DNA of 64,000 nt from Calvatia gigantea (lineage: Eukaryota > Basidiomycota > Agaricomycetes > Agaricales > Lycoperdaceae), in assembly GCA_025093985.1 (NCBI GenBank), contig JACAAK010000010.1, forward strand, positions 273,501 to 337,500, read 5' to 3'. The notes under the pieces were generated by a model. It saw only the letters and a program-made list of their open reading frames with translations. It was not told the DNA's origin and made no database searches. Positions 50,618 through 62,593 of the stretch are shown in pieces (the first letter of the stretch is position 1; each line of letters starts with the position of its first letter). A program made the position numbers and the translations under genes.

Positions 50618-51526
50618 CTACTCCTGCTCCATCGTATCCCACAACCGTCTCGTCTTGTCTTTATCCCACTTCTTCAATATCTGTTCTTTCTTGTGTACCT
50701 GCGGTGTACCATGAATCCCATCCATGACCACTTTGTACACATGATCAGGCAAAACATATTCTCGCTCTGATAATATCAAATCAACGCTCTTCCACAACCA
50801 ACCCCTCTGAGCGAATAGATGTATAAGTGAACAGCGGATATACGCCGCAGTAGGCGTTGATGGTCGTTCATGCATCTGTTCATATTGCACTGCACGTTCC
50901 TCCATCCCTACAAGCGCAGTAACAAAAGGCGATGTAGGTCGAGAAGAAGCTAAAACGATAGGACACGCGAGGGCGAGTAAATGCCGTCTCGCAAATCCTT
51001 TCGAAGCGACGGTTAAAGCGGTATGAGACAAGAACGGACGAAACCTGGATACAGTAGCTCTATACGTGATTTCGTGCACGATTTGGTCAAAGGGTGATGA
51101 GAGTGGAGGGGAAGGTAAGTTTTCACGGTCTGGGACGAGGTCGAGCCAGGTTAGGTATTCGTTTAGTTTGAATCCGGTGGCACCGGATAGTCGACGGTTG
51201 TGGATACATGCTAGAGCGACGCGGGAGTATTCGGCGCGTGGTGTGACGCCAAATCCGTTTGAGACGATTTTGAGTCGGAGACGTTCTGCAGCGGAGAAGT
51301 GGCCGGAGAGGACAAGGGAGTGGAGGGTGTTGTTGAGCTGGTATTCGTCTAAGTCTGAGTCTGAGTCTGGGTCTGAGTCTGGGAGGGTGTAGCCGTCTAA
51401 GGTTGAGAAGGGTGATCTGTGTTGTGCTGAGACTGTTAATCCGCGTCTGAATGTGAGAAGTACGCGGTTCATGTAAACCATCACAACTTGGAAAGAAAAT
51501 CCCAGCAGAAGTCGTGAAGTGGACAT
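50618..51526 (-). CDS. Hypothetical protein, possibly mitochondrial, weakly PPR-like
   Basis: Single-exon frame of 302 codons. If translation starts at Met 19 (51472) the N-terminus MNRVLLTFRRGLTVSAQHR is rich in Arg, Ser and Leu and lacks acids, as in mitochondrial targeting peptides. A run of Asp-Ser dipeptides follows (residues 48-60). The rest is helical with pairs such as NNTLHSLVLSGHFSAAERLR and VALACIHNRRL that resemble pentatricopeptide-type helices, but I would not assign the family on this alone. The C-terminus is basic. It is divergent from the VPS3-like gene, only 65 bp apart, so they may share a promoter. Conserved function not known. Confidence 0.7.
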   Translation of the reverse strand: MSTSRLLLGFSFQVVMVYMNRVLLTFRRGLTVSAQHRSPFSTLDGYTLPDSDPDSDSDLDEYQLNNTLHSLVLSGHFSAAERLRLKIVSNGFGVTPRAEYSRVALACIHNRRLSGATGFKLNEYLTWLDLVPDRENLPSPPLSSPFDQIVHEITYRATVSRFRPFLSHTALTVASKGFARRHLLALACPIVLASSRPTSPFVTALVGMEERAVQYEQMHERPSTPTAAYIRCSLIHLFAQRGWLWKSVDLILSEREYVLPDHVYKVVMDGIHGTPQVHKKEQILKKWDKDKTRRLWDTMEQE

Positions 51527-51591
51527 TCACGTGATCACTAAATAGCTCAAGTTATTCACGGCCCGGAGGCGCGCAACATCACGACATCCGT

Positions 51592-53157
51592 ATGAACCCT
51601 CCAGACATACCTCCGTTTCAGCTCCAGCCATTGATTCATGAAGATGATATTGGTTCGTATATCTTTTTCTAGTACGAGCGCACATATCAATCGACAAGCA
51701 GATTTTGTCAGGAAAAAAGGCCCGTCGCCTCACATCACTTGCGCTCAGGCCCTAGGCAGGCATCAGTTCTCTTCTCTAAAAATCTATACGCCCATGCTCA
51801 TAGCCCACAGCTTCAGAAATCTATGTCGGATGTTCCAACGGGGAACTTATCCGTTTCGCTCTTCAAGCAGACGATCCCAACAAGGTACGTATGTTTCGGC
51901 CTCTTGTTACGAGCAACGTCGCTGACACTTCACTGTAGCTTGAATCATATACCATTCTATCCCGTCAGGCTCTCCCGGCGGAGAAACCTATCGACGATAT
52001 CGTAATCCTTCCCTCTCTTTCGCGCCTTCTGGTGCAGTCAGGTATGCCCAACTCCAACCATTCACGACTTACTTATACGCCCCAACCCCAATTCTCTCCA
52101 GACCATCAAATCCATTTCTACACCCTACCCTCCCTCGAACCCATCAATATCAAGCCCATTCGCAATGCACAGACGTTCGCGGTTGATAATAGACATCTCC
52201 AGAGACCTCCAGTGGTCATCAACGAACCCGTCGAGTTTTGCGTCATCAAACGATCCGGAATCGCCATGTTCTCCATGCGGAACGACCGATTATTCTACCA
52301 AAAGGTTCGCACACTCTAAAATTAAAATTCATCTCTATTCGCAGCAACTAAAAGTGGGTGGGCGAATGTATTTTACAAAGGAAATCCCACTCCCATCCGG
52401 CTCCCCATCCGCAACCACCTCCAAACGATCAGGAAATACTCTGTGTTACTCCGATAACCAATTTTATAATATGGTAGACCTTGAACAAGCGTCACTGTAC
52501 TCCTTCCTCCCACTATTACAGTCTCCTGACCCGACGCCGTTTGAGGTTAAACCTCTGATTACCGTTTTGGGCGAGAATGAGTTTTTGATTTTGTCGTGGA
52601 CGGGTACGAGTGCTTTAGGTGTTTTTATTACGGGTGAGGGTGATCCTGTGAGAGGTACACTTGAATGGGCGAGTTATCCAAAAGCTGTTTGTGAGTGTCT
52701 TTTGGGAATATCTCAGCGAGCAAAACAATTGACAGGAATCTCTTTTCGGGGGGGTTGATGAGGCTTGGATTATCCGTATATCACGTCTTTGCTTCCGAAT
52801 GGGACGATTGAAGTGCATAATGTGGAGACGCAGGCGATTGTGCAGGTTATGAGTGATGTTGTGGATGAGGGGCGGTTGAGTGGGGCGAGGTTGGGGTTGG
52901 TGGCTAGTTTGCATGGGTATCTCGTTCCGTCTACTCAACGTTCGGGGAAGATGAGGAAGGTTAAGGTGGATTTGGTGAGGAAGGACTCTGCGCATGGGAC
53001 TTCGGTAAGTTGGAGTTCTGGCAGTGTAGGTCGTTGGTATGTTGACACGTTAGTAAGGTTTCAAGTGATAGCTAGTTTATCGACAAATATTCCTCGCACT
53101 CCACTTGGGGCGGGTGTGAAGCTCGTCCGCGCCGTCCTGTACTTACATTCTATGTAG
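51592..53157 (+). CDS. VPS3/TGFBRAP1-like CNH-domain protein, short form
   Basis: Multi-exon. MNPPDIPPFQLQPL, then HITCAQAL and EIYVGCSNGELIRFALQADD, SYTILSRQALPAEKPIDDIV, HFYTLPSLEPINIKPIR, VEFCVIKRSGIAMFSMRNDR, NEFLILSWTGTSALGVFITG and LLPNGTIEVHNVETQ form a citron-homology (CNH) beta-propeller as in fungal Vps3, a subunit of the CORVET endosomal tethering complex. One intron near 51750 seems to use a GC donor, and one near 52690-52750 a GAG acceptor. The frame ends at 53157, before the clathrin-repeat half expected in the full family member, so this copy is truncated or a fragment. The next gene begins 320 bp on. Confidence 0.75.
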
Positions 53158-53479
53158 CCTGGTGATACCACCTGATACCACGGCATGGGGCGCTCCAGCT
53201 ATGAATATTTACAGAATATTTACTCGGGAGAAATAGAAATGTTCTGTGTCCCCGGGTCGATGATACCCAAACCTTGAAAGACTCTTGAGCCCAAGACCGA
53301 CCGAGATGGATCTTTGTCGGGTATCTTCAACTCTATCCCCCAAAGTCTTGACTGGTATTTTGATCAGTCCTCGCAATTATGAATTGGAATGGATATCGAG
53401 AATTCCATTGAATACACTACAGTGATACAGTAGAATACAATAAATATTAACCAGACCAGAAGAAAAAGAGCAAGGGAAT

Positions 53480-54084
<605 letters not shown>

Positions 54085-54390
54085 TGTTTAACAGAAGAAG
54101 ATTACGACGACAGGCAGGTGGTGAGGCAGCGATATGGGGTGCCCAAGCATCGTGTATCAGAGTATTTATAGGGAAAACGCGCACCCCTGCAATCAACAAA
54201 GACGCGTCCTGTCACATTTCAACGCCACAGGACGCGTCTCGCTTCTGAGAACAAATAAGAACAAAGTCACGTGCCAATATATATACACCTGCACACAGTG
54301 CGCCGCGATACCAACTTAACTTGCCTCAAGACTACCATCACCTCCTCTCGCCACCCGTCTTTGTATATCCTTTCCGCTATCTGAATTCAA
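54085..54390. promoter_or_regulatory. Shared H2A/H2B promoter with an inverted pair of ACGCGT boxes
   Basis: GACGCGTCCTGT (54201-54212) and ACAGGACGCGTC (54227-54238) form a perfect 12-bp inverted repeat around a 14-bp spacer, near the midpoint. Each arm contains ACGCGT, the MluI cell-cycle box bound by the G1/S factor MBF in ascomycetes, which fits S-phase histone expression (inference for this fungus). TATA-like sequences lie on each side: ATATATACAC near 54280 for H2B and, on the minus strand, TATAAATA near 54165 for H2A. Confidence 0.7.
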
Positions 54391-55014
<624 letters not shown>

Positions 55015-55127
55015 ACGGTTGGGGTTTCATTGTGTTGCTATCATCCTTTTGTACACAAGTGTATTTTTTTTAATATATTCCTCTATCGGTTAAAAGGACA
55101 ATTAATCGGTGGGATTGAAACCGTCAT

Positions 55128-57180
55128 TCACGTCTCTTTGAATGGGACAAGATACCACTAAGAACATCATACACCCCATCATCGCGACCAGCCTTAACAT
55201 ACAACATGAGTCAAACACCGGTTGTAAGACAATAAATTCCAACTTACAGCGGCTGGAGACTCTTGATTCCATGCTTCGAAGAAATAGCCCCTGTCAAGAA
55301 GGGAAGCGCAGCACTGCCCTGCCTGACCAAACCCAGCAATCCAACCAATAGACCCCGTAAGAAGCCAATTAGGAAGAACACGCCCAGCTTGGTTCATCGC
55401 AATAGGATACATCGGTCCCAGGAGGAGACCTACGATCGAGACGGCTACGGCTCCTCCAATTAGAGAAGGTACGAGCCATACGACGAGTTCAAGTCTGAAA
55501 GAAGGTTCAGAATAGCTATAGCAAGGGCCCGGGAAGGAGGGAGACTGACCCGATGGCGAGAATGGTATAGAAGAAGAGAACGAGCCGCTCTCCGACCTGC
55601 GTGTATTTCGTTAGTGTGCCTCGGGAAGGTGTGCTTCGGTGTTTGTTACCTTTTTGTTGACCCAGAGTAGAAGAATGCGACCCAGCATGAGACCTGACAC
55701 AACGAACACGTGTTAGAATTTGCCTCGAGGGTCTAGGCAGAGAAGCACACATACCCCCGAAGAAACCTGAAGAGATATAACCTGATGATGGTCCACCTCC
55801 TCGAACGTCAAGCATAAAGGTCACGATCCATCCTGAACAGAGAGATTAGTCCTGAGAGGCGACGTGGCTTCAAAGTTGGGGCCGCGCACCTCCAATAGTA
55901 ACCTCAACCCCAACATAAACCAGAATGAAGAACGCAAGGTAATGCACCGCCTTTATGCGAAGGATTTGCTTAAAGGAGCTGTGCTCGCTTGTACCCTTTT
56001 CACCTGCTTCCTGCCCGATCTTCGCGAGACATTCTATAGGACACAGTCTTGAGCGCCGACGTATAACAAGTGAGAATCGAAAACGAGATTTTCCACTCAC
56101 CGTCCTGAGTCTTGAAGCCGATAACCGTTGAAAGGACGATCGTGTTCGAAATAGCGATCCCGAGCGAAACGAGGTAGTGGAACGACCAGCGTTGGAGTTG
56201 TGCGAATTGGGTTGCGATCAGAGGTGAAGAAAGGGCACCAGCGCCTGATAAGCACCATCAGTTCACAGTCGAACATTCACAAGAGATAGTATGATGTGCA
56301 CCATAAGCGGCATGTAGGAGACCCATTTTAGCTTCGGCATTGTGTTGAAGGCTTGCCACAAAGCCGTTACATTGGGCGTCCTGTAAAGAAAGGAAATAAG
56401 GCTGTTCCCTTTTTGTAGGTTAAGTTCGCTTACCTGAAGAGCAATACCGAAGCCATTGATCGTGAACGCCATCACGAAAACGGGAAAGGGGGGAGCAGGA
56501 GATTGGAGCGCGTACGCTATAATTTGAAGTACGGAGCCTGTGGAACTGGAACATGAGTTTGAGGCGTCAGGAACACGTGTTGGAGTTGTACCGAGAATGA
56601 TCGTCTGTCCACGAAGTTAGGGTGAATGTTAGGATCGAGAATATGGAAGCGAACCTTGCCAAATCCAAGGCGGTCCGTAAGATGAACGGTTCGCTAGTGC
56701 ACCTGAAATGAACCCCTTACGTGCGTGTCATGAAACTATAGAAAGCGAGGGAAGGCTTAAACCTGGACTTACGATACAAGCAAAGATGAAAATCAACGAC
56801 ACGAATAGTGAAGCCGACCTTGTGCATATCAAATCAAATCTGAGAAGACAGGATCCTGATGTCAGACGTACATGGTAAACCTCTTGGATGCGTGGCAGTA
56901 GTGGCCCCGTTGTGCCGTCGTTCCACCCAGCGAGGAAGATGCACCAACACAACGCTGAAAACTGGATTTTCTCCGTCATCTTTTGTTTTTTCGTTCTCAA
57001 ATCGCGTGGTTCCTTTCCGGTGCTTGTTGCAGCTGTCTGTTCAACAGCGTTGTCCTTGTTAGTCGAGGATATCACAGAGGAAACGTCCCCGCGGGATTTT
57101 CTGGGAGTTTCCGCCAAGTCGGCCATTTCTATGCGTTCTCCTGCATTTCCTTTGCGGTGGGATAAAACCTCCTGTTCCAT
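55128..57180 (-). pseudogene. Major facilitator transporter, multi-exon (copy 3) with two frameshifts
   Basis: Closest to copy 1: it starts MEQEVLSHRKGNAGE and helix 1 reads IQFSALCWCIFLAGWNDGTT. Other blocks are FVLVYVGVEVTIGG preceded by LAF, LDVRGGGPSSGYISSGFFGG, VGLLLGPMYPIAMNQAGRVL and a terminal MMGCMMFL. Single extra bases near 55317 (in the GSAALPFL block) and near 55157 (before WYLVPF) break the frame. With those removed the C-terminus reads through to TGA at 55128. Either a recent pseudogene or sequence errors, as for H2B nearby. Same strand as copies 1 and 2. Confidence 0.75.
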
Positions 57181-57537
57181 TGGCCGCCTTGTTCAATATT
57201 GGGTGGTGAGTGACTAGTGAGCGGTGGTGGAATCGTAAGTTAAGGTTGAATTAAACCTGTTTGCAGTATATGTCAGTTCCTCCTGAATAATCCGAGGATT
57301 CTCCGAAACCATCCACATTTTTATTTAACTCACAGCTTCGCGAAGACCCAGTGTCTTACGTAAGTATCGATCCGAAGTTCAGCCGTAAGTCCATTGTCGA
57401 CTGCTCAGTCCTGCGTCCCAGCAACTCCCACGGATGTCTCATTGCAACAGCGGAGACTGCTTGGGATTCCCTCTGAAGACTACTTCAAGACTATAAATCA
57501 GACGGTAAACAAGCAAAAAGAACAAAATGTATCTATC
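57181..57537. other. Intergenic, no gene seen
   Basis: Upstream of transporter copy 3 and downstream of the NACHT gene. No motif or repeat recognised. Confidence 0.4.
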
Positions 57538-57690
57538 CTATAGACTGTCAATGTCTTCTATTGAATATATCACCACAGCTTCCGGAACAAGAAGGATAAT
57601 AACAGTCATTGCCCCAAGACCAGCGAAAACATAGCGGGGAGTCTTTAGTTCACCAGTTTCTTCTATAGACTCCAAATTCTAACAAGAAAA
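57538..57690 (-). CDS. Possible last exon of the NACHT gene with one membrane helix
   Basis: After an acceptor TTGTTAG at about 57686 the minus strand is open to TAG at 57538: NLESIEETGELKTPRYVFAG, followed by a hydrophobic run with MTVIILLVPEAVVIYSI. It is preceded by an open stretch QYYFAATC ending in GTATGT near 57730. It would give the upstream protein a C-terminal membrane anchor, but the connection through 57730-57976 is not clear. Confidence 0.35.
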
Positions 57691-57975
57691 TGATCAGTGT
57701 TCTCAACTGAACTCACACAGCTGTAAACATACAAGTGGCCGCGAAATAGTACTGCATTTCTCCAGTAATGTCCTGTCCACACGAAAATCACAGTGTGTCC
57801 GAAATATGTGCCTTAGGTCCAGTACTTCCTTCCCCTAAGCATTGGATCAATGGACTGAAAGAGATGTGATATGTGATCCTACTTACCAACATGTAAGTCC
57901 ACCTGATGAAACGAATAAATGATGTGACTGGTAACACATCACTAAATGGCTGGAGGTGCTTGAAGTCGAAACTAG

Positions 57976-59477
57976 CTAATGTTTTGAGGAGGGGCTTCCC
58001 ACTCCTGGGGTTTTGATATCCTCATGCAAAGGTCCCAGGTGTGCATAGGCGGCTAAGCTCAGGGTATCATACGAGATAGAGAGAGGCGACTCGGACAAGG
58101 TCGTGTCGTCTTCATCCTGGTTAGGGTCCGAAGGAAGCCATGATAGATTGTCCGTGTAGGTAGCGCTTGTGGAGTTGAGTGCATAGAAACATGCTTCTAC
58201 CAACCTAAATCGATGGGTATCAGGGTCTTGAAAGTACTCTCCTGAACGTGTACGGTGAAGCAGAAAGTCTGGAAATGACGCATGGAAGAAATGTAAGGAT
58301 TCCTGAACTGCAGTGGTATGGTGCGGGACGGAGAGAAATGCATGTAAGGATCGAAGAGAGGAATAAAAAACATCCTGGGTAATGTTGAGTAGGTTAGCCA
58401 AGTGCAACGCGGGTATCCTGGGGGAAACAGCACAAGTTCCTAGAATTCGGAGTGCTTGTGTAAGGCGGTCTTTTTCCAGAACCCGGAGTACTCCTAGATA
58501 CAGGGCGTCAATTGCCACCAGGAAATTTTGGCTACTACCGTCCGCGGCGGAACCATCTATGGCGTTGAGTATGATCTGGAGTTGGGAGGCTGGTTGGGCG
58601 ATCACCGGATCGCCAACGAATGCAAGTATCAATGAAGCAACGATGAATACACCGGATACTGTGCGGACGAGTTGGCTTAATGTCTCCGAGCCCTGAGTGA
58701 GAGACAACCCTGCGCCTACATCGTGCTGGTCGCGGTAATTTTCTGTGATGCGCCTGAGTCCATCAAGGAGGTATCTTTCGACATCGGCATCAGCACCGGG
58801 CTCCTGGGGCAGGAGATCCCGTCCCCGACAGATATCGGAAAGGCGGCCATCTAGGAAGAACTCCTTGAGGTGATGTTCCGGACGGCTGCAAATCAACCAT
58901 AAAAAAGGAGGAGAATCGAAATCCTCGACAGGCCTCTGTGATGATTCTCGCAAGGTGCAGTTGTTCTGCTTCCCCCCCACATTCGTCCAGTCCGTCAATG
59001 ATAATCAGTTCCTTGGAGAAATGTCTGTTCCCATGCTTGAGAGCAGTGAAGGGTTCGATGAGGAGTTTCCTCAACTGAGTTCCCTTATCCACGTCTGTCA
59101 AAATTGCGCGGTTTCTTTCAATGGCGTAGGCAACAAGATTCTCGTATTGCGGGTGTCGGACTGCGAGTTGATAGGACAATTGATGTCACGAAGAGCGACG
59201 GGTTGTCAACTTTCCTGCCCCGGGAAAAGAAAATGGCAGCGCCAAACATGCCAAGCTTCTCTGCGAGCTCTCCAAAGGTTTGTGCTATTGCAGATTTTCC
59301 TACGCCGGCAGGTCCAAATAGCCACAACATATCATGTTCCCGGTTCTCATCGGTTAACCAAGCATGTATTTCCCCCCTTAGCTCCGTACGCGTTCCCGGA
59401 TGACATTGAGATGGCGGAAATCCGTTCCGCCGAGTGCAGCTCAGCGGTGGTAAACGCATGTTGCCGGAGGTACGCCT
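57976..59477 (-). pseudogene. NACHT NTPase, joined in frame to the YAK1 C-terminus, about three frameshifts
   Basis: The N-terminal block AFTTAELHSAER leads, after a one-base shift near 59418, to PPSQCHPGTRTELRGEI and the Walker A loop LWLFGPAGVGKSAIAQT. After another shift near 59195 comes SYQLAVRHPQYENLVAYAIE and the Walker B LIIIDGLDEC; after a third near 58940, FLWLICSRPEHHLKEFFLD and a 330-codon helical C-terminus with SLHFFHASFPDFLL. This is the architecture of agaricomycete NACHT proteins, relatives of the NLR-type incompatibility genes. No WD or ankyrin repeats follow. There is no stop between it and YAK1. Read-through would need correction of all three shifts. Confidence 0.75.
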
Positions 59478-61998
59478 GTGCGGGTCTTCTGTTTTGCTGC
59501 CTCCTCTCCCATTCTCTCATCGCGCTGTCCCGATTCAAGACAGGCGTTAAAACATTTCGTCCAGTGAATACGTTCCGATTCGTATGCTGCAACCGTGCTA
59601 ATGCAGGAGGAAGTAAATCCGCCTGGTCCGAGAGCGCCTGTGGCTTGGGGTAATACGATCCAGGAGCGTCACGGGACCCAGAACCTGGGTGTATATGAAC
59701 CTGATTCACCGAACTGCCAGTATATTGTCCCCTAACGGGGGCAGGCCCCGTACTGTCCGTTGACAGCCCGAGTGCATTGTGCAGCGGAAGCGCCTCATTG
59801 GCATTCTGTCCCCCAGACTGAGCATGAGGAAGAAATTGGTGTTGTTGATGGCGTCCGATATTGATATCAGGGGCGTTTTGGTAGGGTACAGACGATGGCG
59901 GTTCTTGTGTTCCTGATGGAGGATGTTGTCTAGGGTCCGGGATGTTAGGGGGGGGCGGGATGGTATCTAGTCGTTACAGCAGGCCTATCACGGGGCTATA
60001 CGCGCCTATCAGAGATGGCATGTATCGATAGCTTTTATTCTACTTACAACGAATGGCCTCTTGAACACCTCTCCGGTGATGAATGGATGCATCCTGGCCT
60101 GCTGGGGTGTCCACCGGGTAACGGGATTTAAGTTCAAGAGTCCTTGACAAAAGTCAACGAATACCGCGCGATCAGCCATTTCTATGAAACAACCATCATT
60201 AGCCCTCACATGTCTTGCTTTAAGGCCCTAATTTACCTTTTTCGAGCCGGTTCCCGGAACCTCTTGACGACTTGACTTGCGGTATCGGCGCAGAATTGAT
60301 GATCTCGGGCAAGGTTGTCGCCTTGAAATGTTGTTTTCCGGGCTGTTCATTTGTCCCGTATTCCCTGGAGTATTGTTCCATGCTCTTCAACTCATACCTT
60401 TTCTCGTTCTGATTGGTATGCGGGTTCCAAACTTCGTACGAGTCGAAGAACTGGCTGACTTGCTCTCCAGCATTCAACATACTCAGCGGAGGCATTCTTT
60501 TGTCATAAATTAAGTAGAAGTCGGGGATAAATTGAAAGCTTGGAAGAGCACACACCCAAGCATGTCGATGATTCTCGTCAGTTGGTTATACTCGCTCGTT
60601 CCGGGAAACAACGGGAATCCAATAAATAGCTCAACAGCTGTACAACCCAAAGACCACATGTCAATCGCAGAGGTGCAGGGTAGGCCTAACAGGACCTCCG
60701 GAGAACGATAGAAACGAGATTGGATGTAGGTCTGGACGGTTTCACTCTCCTGGCAAGCGGAACCAAAATCGATGACTTTGATGAAGGGGGAGTCTCCCCT
60801 GCCGATGGGAAGTTAGATGGAACAGCATGGGAAACAGTAGAAAGAGACCAAACTTGCGATTTCAGTAGAATATTTTCGGGCTTTATATCGCAGTGGATCA
60901 ACCGGGCATCCTTGAGAACCACCAGAGCGTCAATTATCTGGGCCACGAAAACTTTGATGAGGGGTATGCTGAGACCTTGAAACTGATTTTGCCTGATAAC
61001 CTCATGAAGGTGAGCGAACAAAAGTTCAAAGACGAGGCACAGATGGTTTCTGTGGGTAAATGAATCGTGTATTCGCATGATATGATGTTCGTCATGTGGG
61101 TCAAAATCTTTGTTGAGCTGATAGCGAGGTGAGTGAAAAGTGCGGGAATTTAGGGGGGCGAAATTGACCAATTCTAAAAATTTGGCCTCCATCCTACCCT
61201 GATTCAAGTAAGCGGGGTTGTTCTTGATGACTTTCACGGCGGCGATTTCGCCTGTCTTCATATTTTGACATTTCACTGCCTGACCAAAGGTTCCCTGGCC
61301 AAGGATATCCAGAACCAGGTACCTAGGATAGAGATGTTAGAAGTTGTAACTAGGGGCGCAACACAAAAGACGCACTTATGGCCTTCCTCGGTACCCAAAC
61401 AATCATTGGTGTAGAGAATGTAGTCATGGTCTTCGTTGTCATAGCCATCATTGTGTATTGGGTCATTGGGCGCCGTGAGAGAGCGCCTCGGATTACGGGT
61501 AGACTCGTATCCAAACTGGGGATTGCATATGCGATACGTCTCGACAAGATCAGTCGTCAGCTGGCGCAGGGGCTGCGAAGGAATAAGTACATGAATGGGA
61601 TCTTAAAAGAAATGGGGACGAACAGAGAGATAGATGCCATCTGCAGTTACTCGTCGGTTGACTGAGCTGCTGTCGACACAAGGCTGAAGGTCGCGGATAG
61701 TGCGTACACGACGGAAACCCGATGCCCATTGTTTTGGGGATGGCGGATTGGTGGTGATTGGGTGGCCAGGATAGTGTTTTTGGGTGGTTGGGGAGTACTG
61801 GGCCTGTTGTGCATATGGATCGGTAACAGGATTGTCCGGAACACTGTGGCTAGACCTGGCAGCTTGTGGACGGAGGTCAATGGGTTGGATTTGTTTGGGA
61901 GGGTCGTCCATGTCGGGGTACGTGGAGGGGGGGTTGGTGGAGCGCGGCGTTCTCATTGCTGGGGGGTGTAGATAATTCCCACTGGCAGTCAGACGCAT
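59478..61998 (-). CDS. YAK1: YAK1 (DYRK-family) protein kinase
   Basis: Exons: 61998-61651, 61572-61376, 61322-60858, 60798-60556, 60496-60237, 60181-60048, and a C-terminal exon from about 59970. Conserved features: [28 protein letters not shown], glycine loop [11 protein letters not shown], Lys in AAVKVIKN, catalytic loop [12 protein letters not shown] (HCD as usual in Yak1), IDFGSA, activation loop [13 protein letters not shown], and the C-terminal block [19 protein letters not shown] ending MREWERRQ. The intron at 60857-60799 has a GCAAGT donor. The last junction (60047 to 59970) fits only if the C8 run at about 59947 has one more base. YAK1 restrains growth under nutrient stress, downstream of PKA/TOR. 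The C-terminus runs on into the NACHT frame. Confidence 0.92.
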
Positions 61999-62593
61999 AC
62001 TTGTAATGGTTAAGAAAGGCAGGGTCCATCATCATCATCAGCATCAACAACAATCATAATGTTTAACCAGACTCCTTCCCAGTCCAGCGTGACGCTCTTA
62101 GATAAGCGTTGTTCCGAAGTTTAACTTCAACAACTTTTAATGCGTCCCGTTATAAGTTGTTGAAGTTTCGGTTAAACTTCGGAACAACGCTTATCTAAGA
62201 GTGTCCCACTGGACTGGGAAGGAGTCTGAATGTTCAACGTTTCAACGTTCTTGTGACTTGATCACTTTGTATTTTGCTTATTTCTTGAATAAGTTGCTGT
62301 ACAAAACAGATTAATTATTGAATATAACATACTCTTTACCTTTTGAAGTTGATATGGTGTTGGAATGATCTGTGTTACATCAACTCATCTGTGCAGTGTA
62401 GATAAGTTGCAGTACAGAACACATTAAATTAAAGCATCTGAGATCCGTTACTATCACGTGATGATTCGCATGTGATTTGTCGGGGCTCGGGACATCCAAG
62501 TCGGGACCATCGTCCGCTACGACGACCTTGAATTTCACTTTTATGTTCTGCAGGTAACTTGTCTGTTACCAAGTCCCATACACCTACAGCACA
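61999..62593. other. Shared upstream region of YAK1 and PDHK, with a MITE
   Basis: Divergent promoters of the two flanking genes. The MITE at 62068-62228 lies 70 bp upstream of the YAK1 start codon. The remainder is AT-rich with no recognisable box that I would insist on. A short CATCATCATCATCA run lies near 62028. Confidence 0.5.
62068..62228. mobile_element. Foldback MITE, 161 bp
   Basis: The two halves are inverted copies: CAGACTCCTTCCCAGTCCA at the left end pairs with its complement at the right end, and the stem goes on through TCTTAGATAAGCG and CCGAAGTTTAA to near the middle, about 65-70 bp per arm. Ten-bp flanks AATGTTTAAC (62058-62067) and AATGTTCAAC (62229-62238) look like a target duplication with one change, a length usual for Mutator-like elements. 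No coding capacity. Confidence 0.85.
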
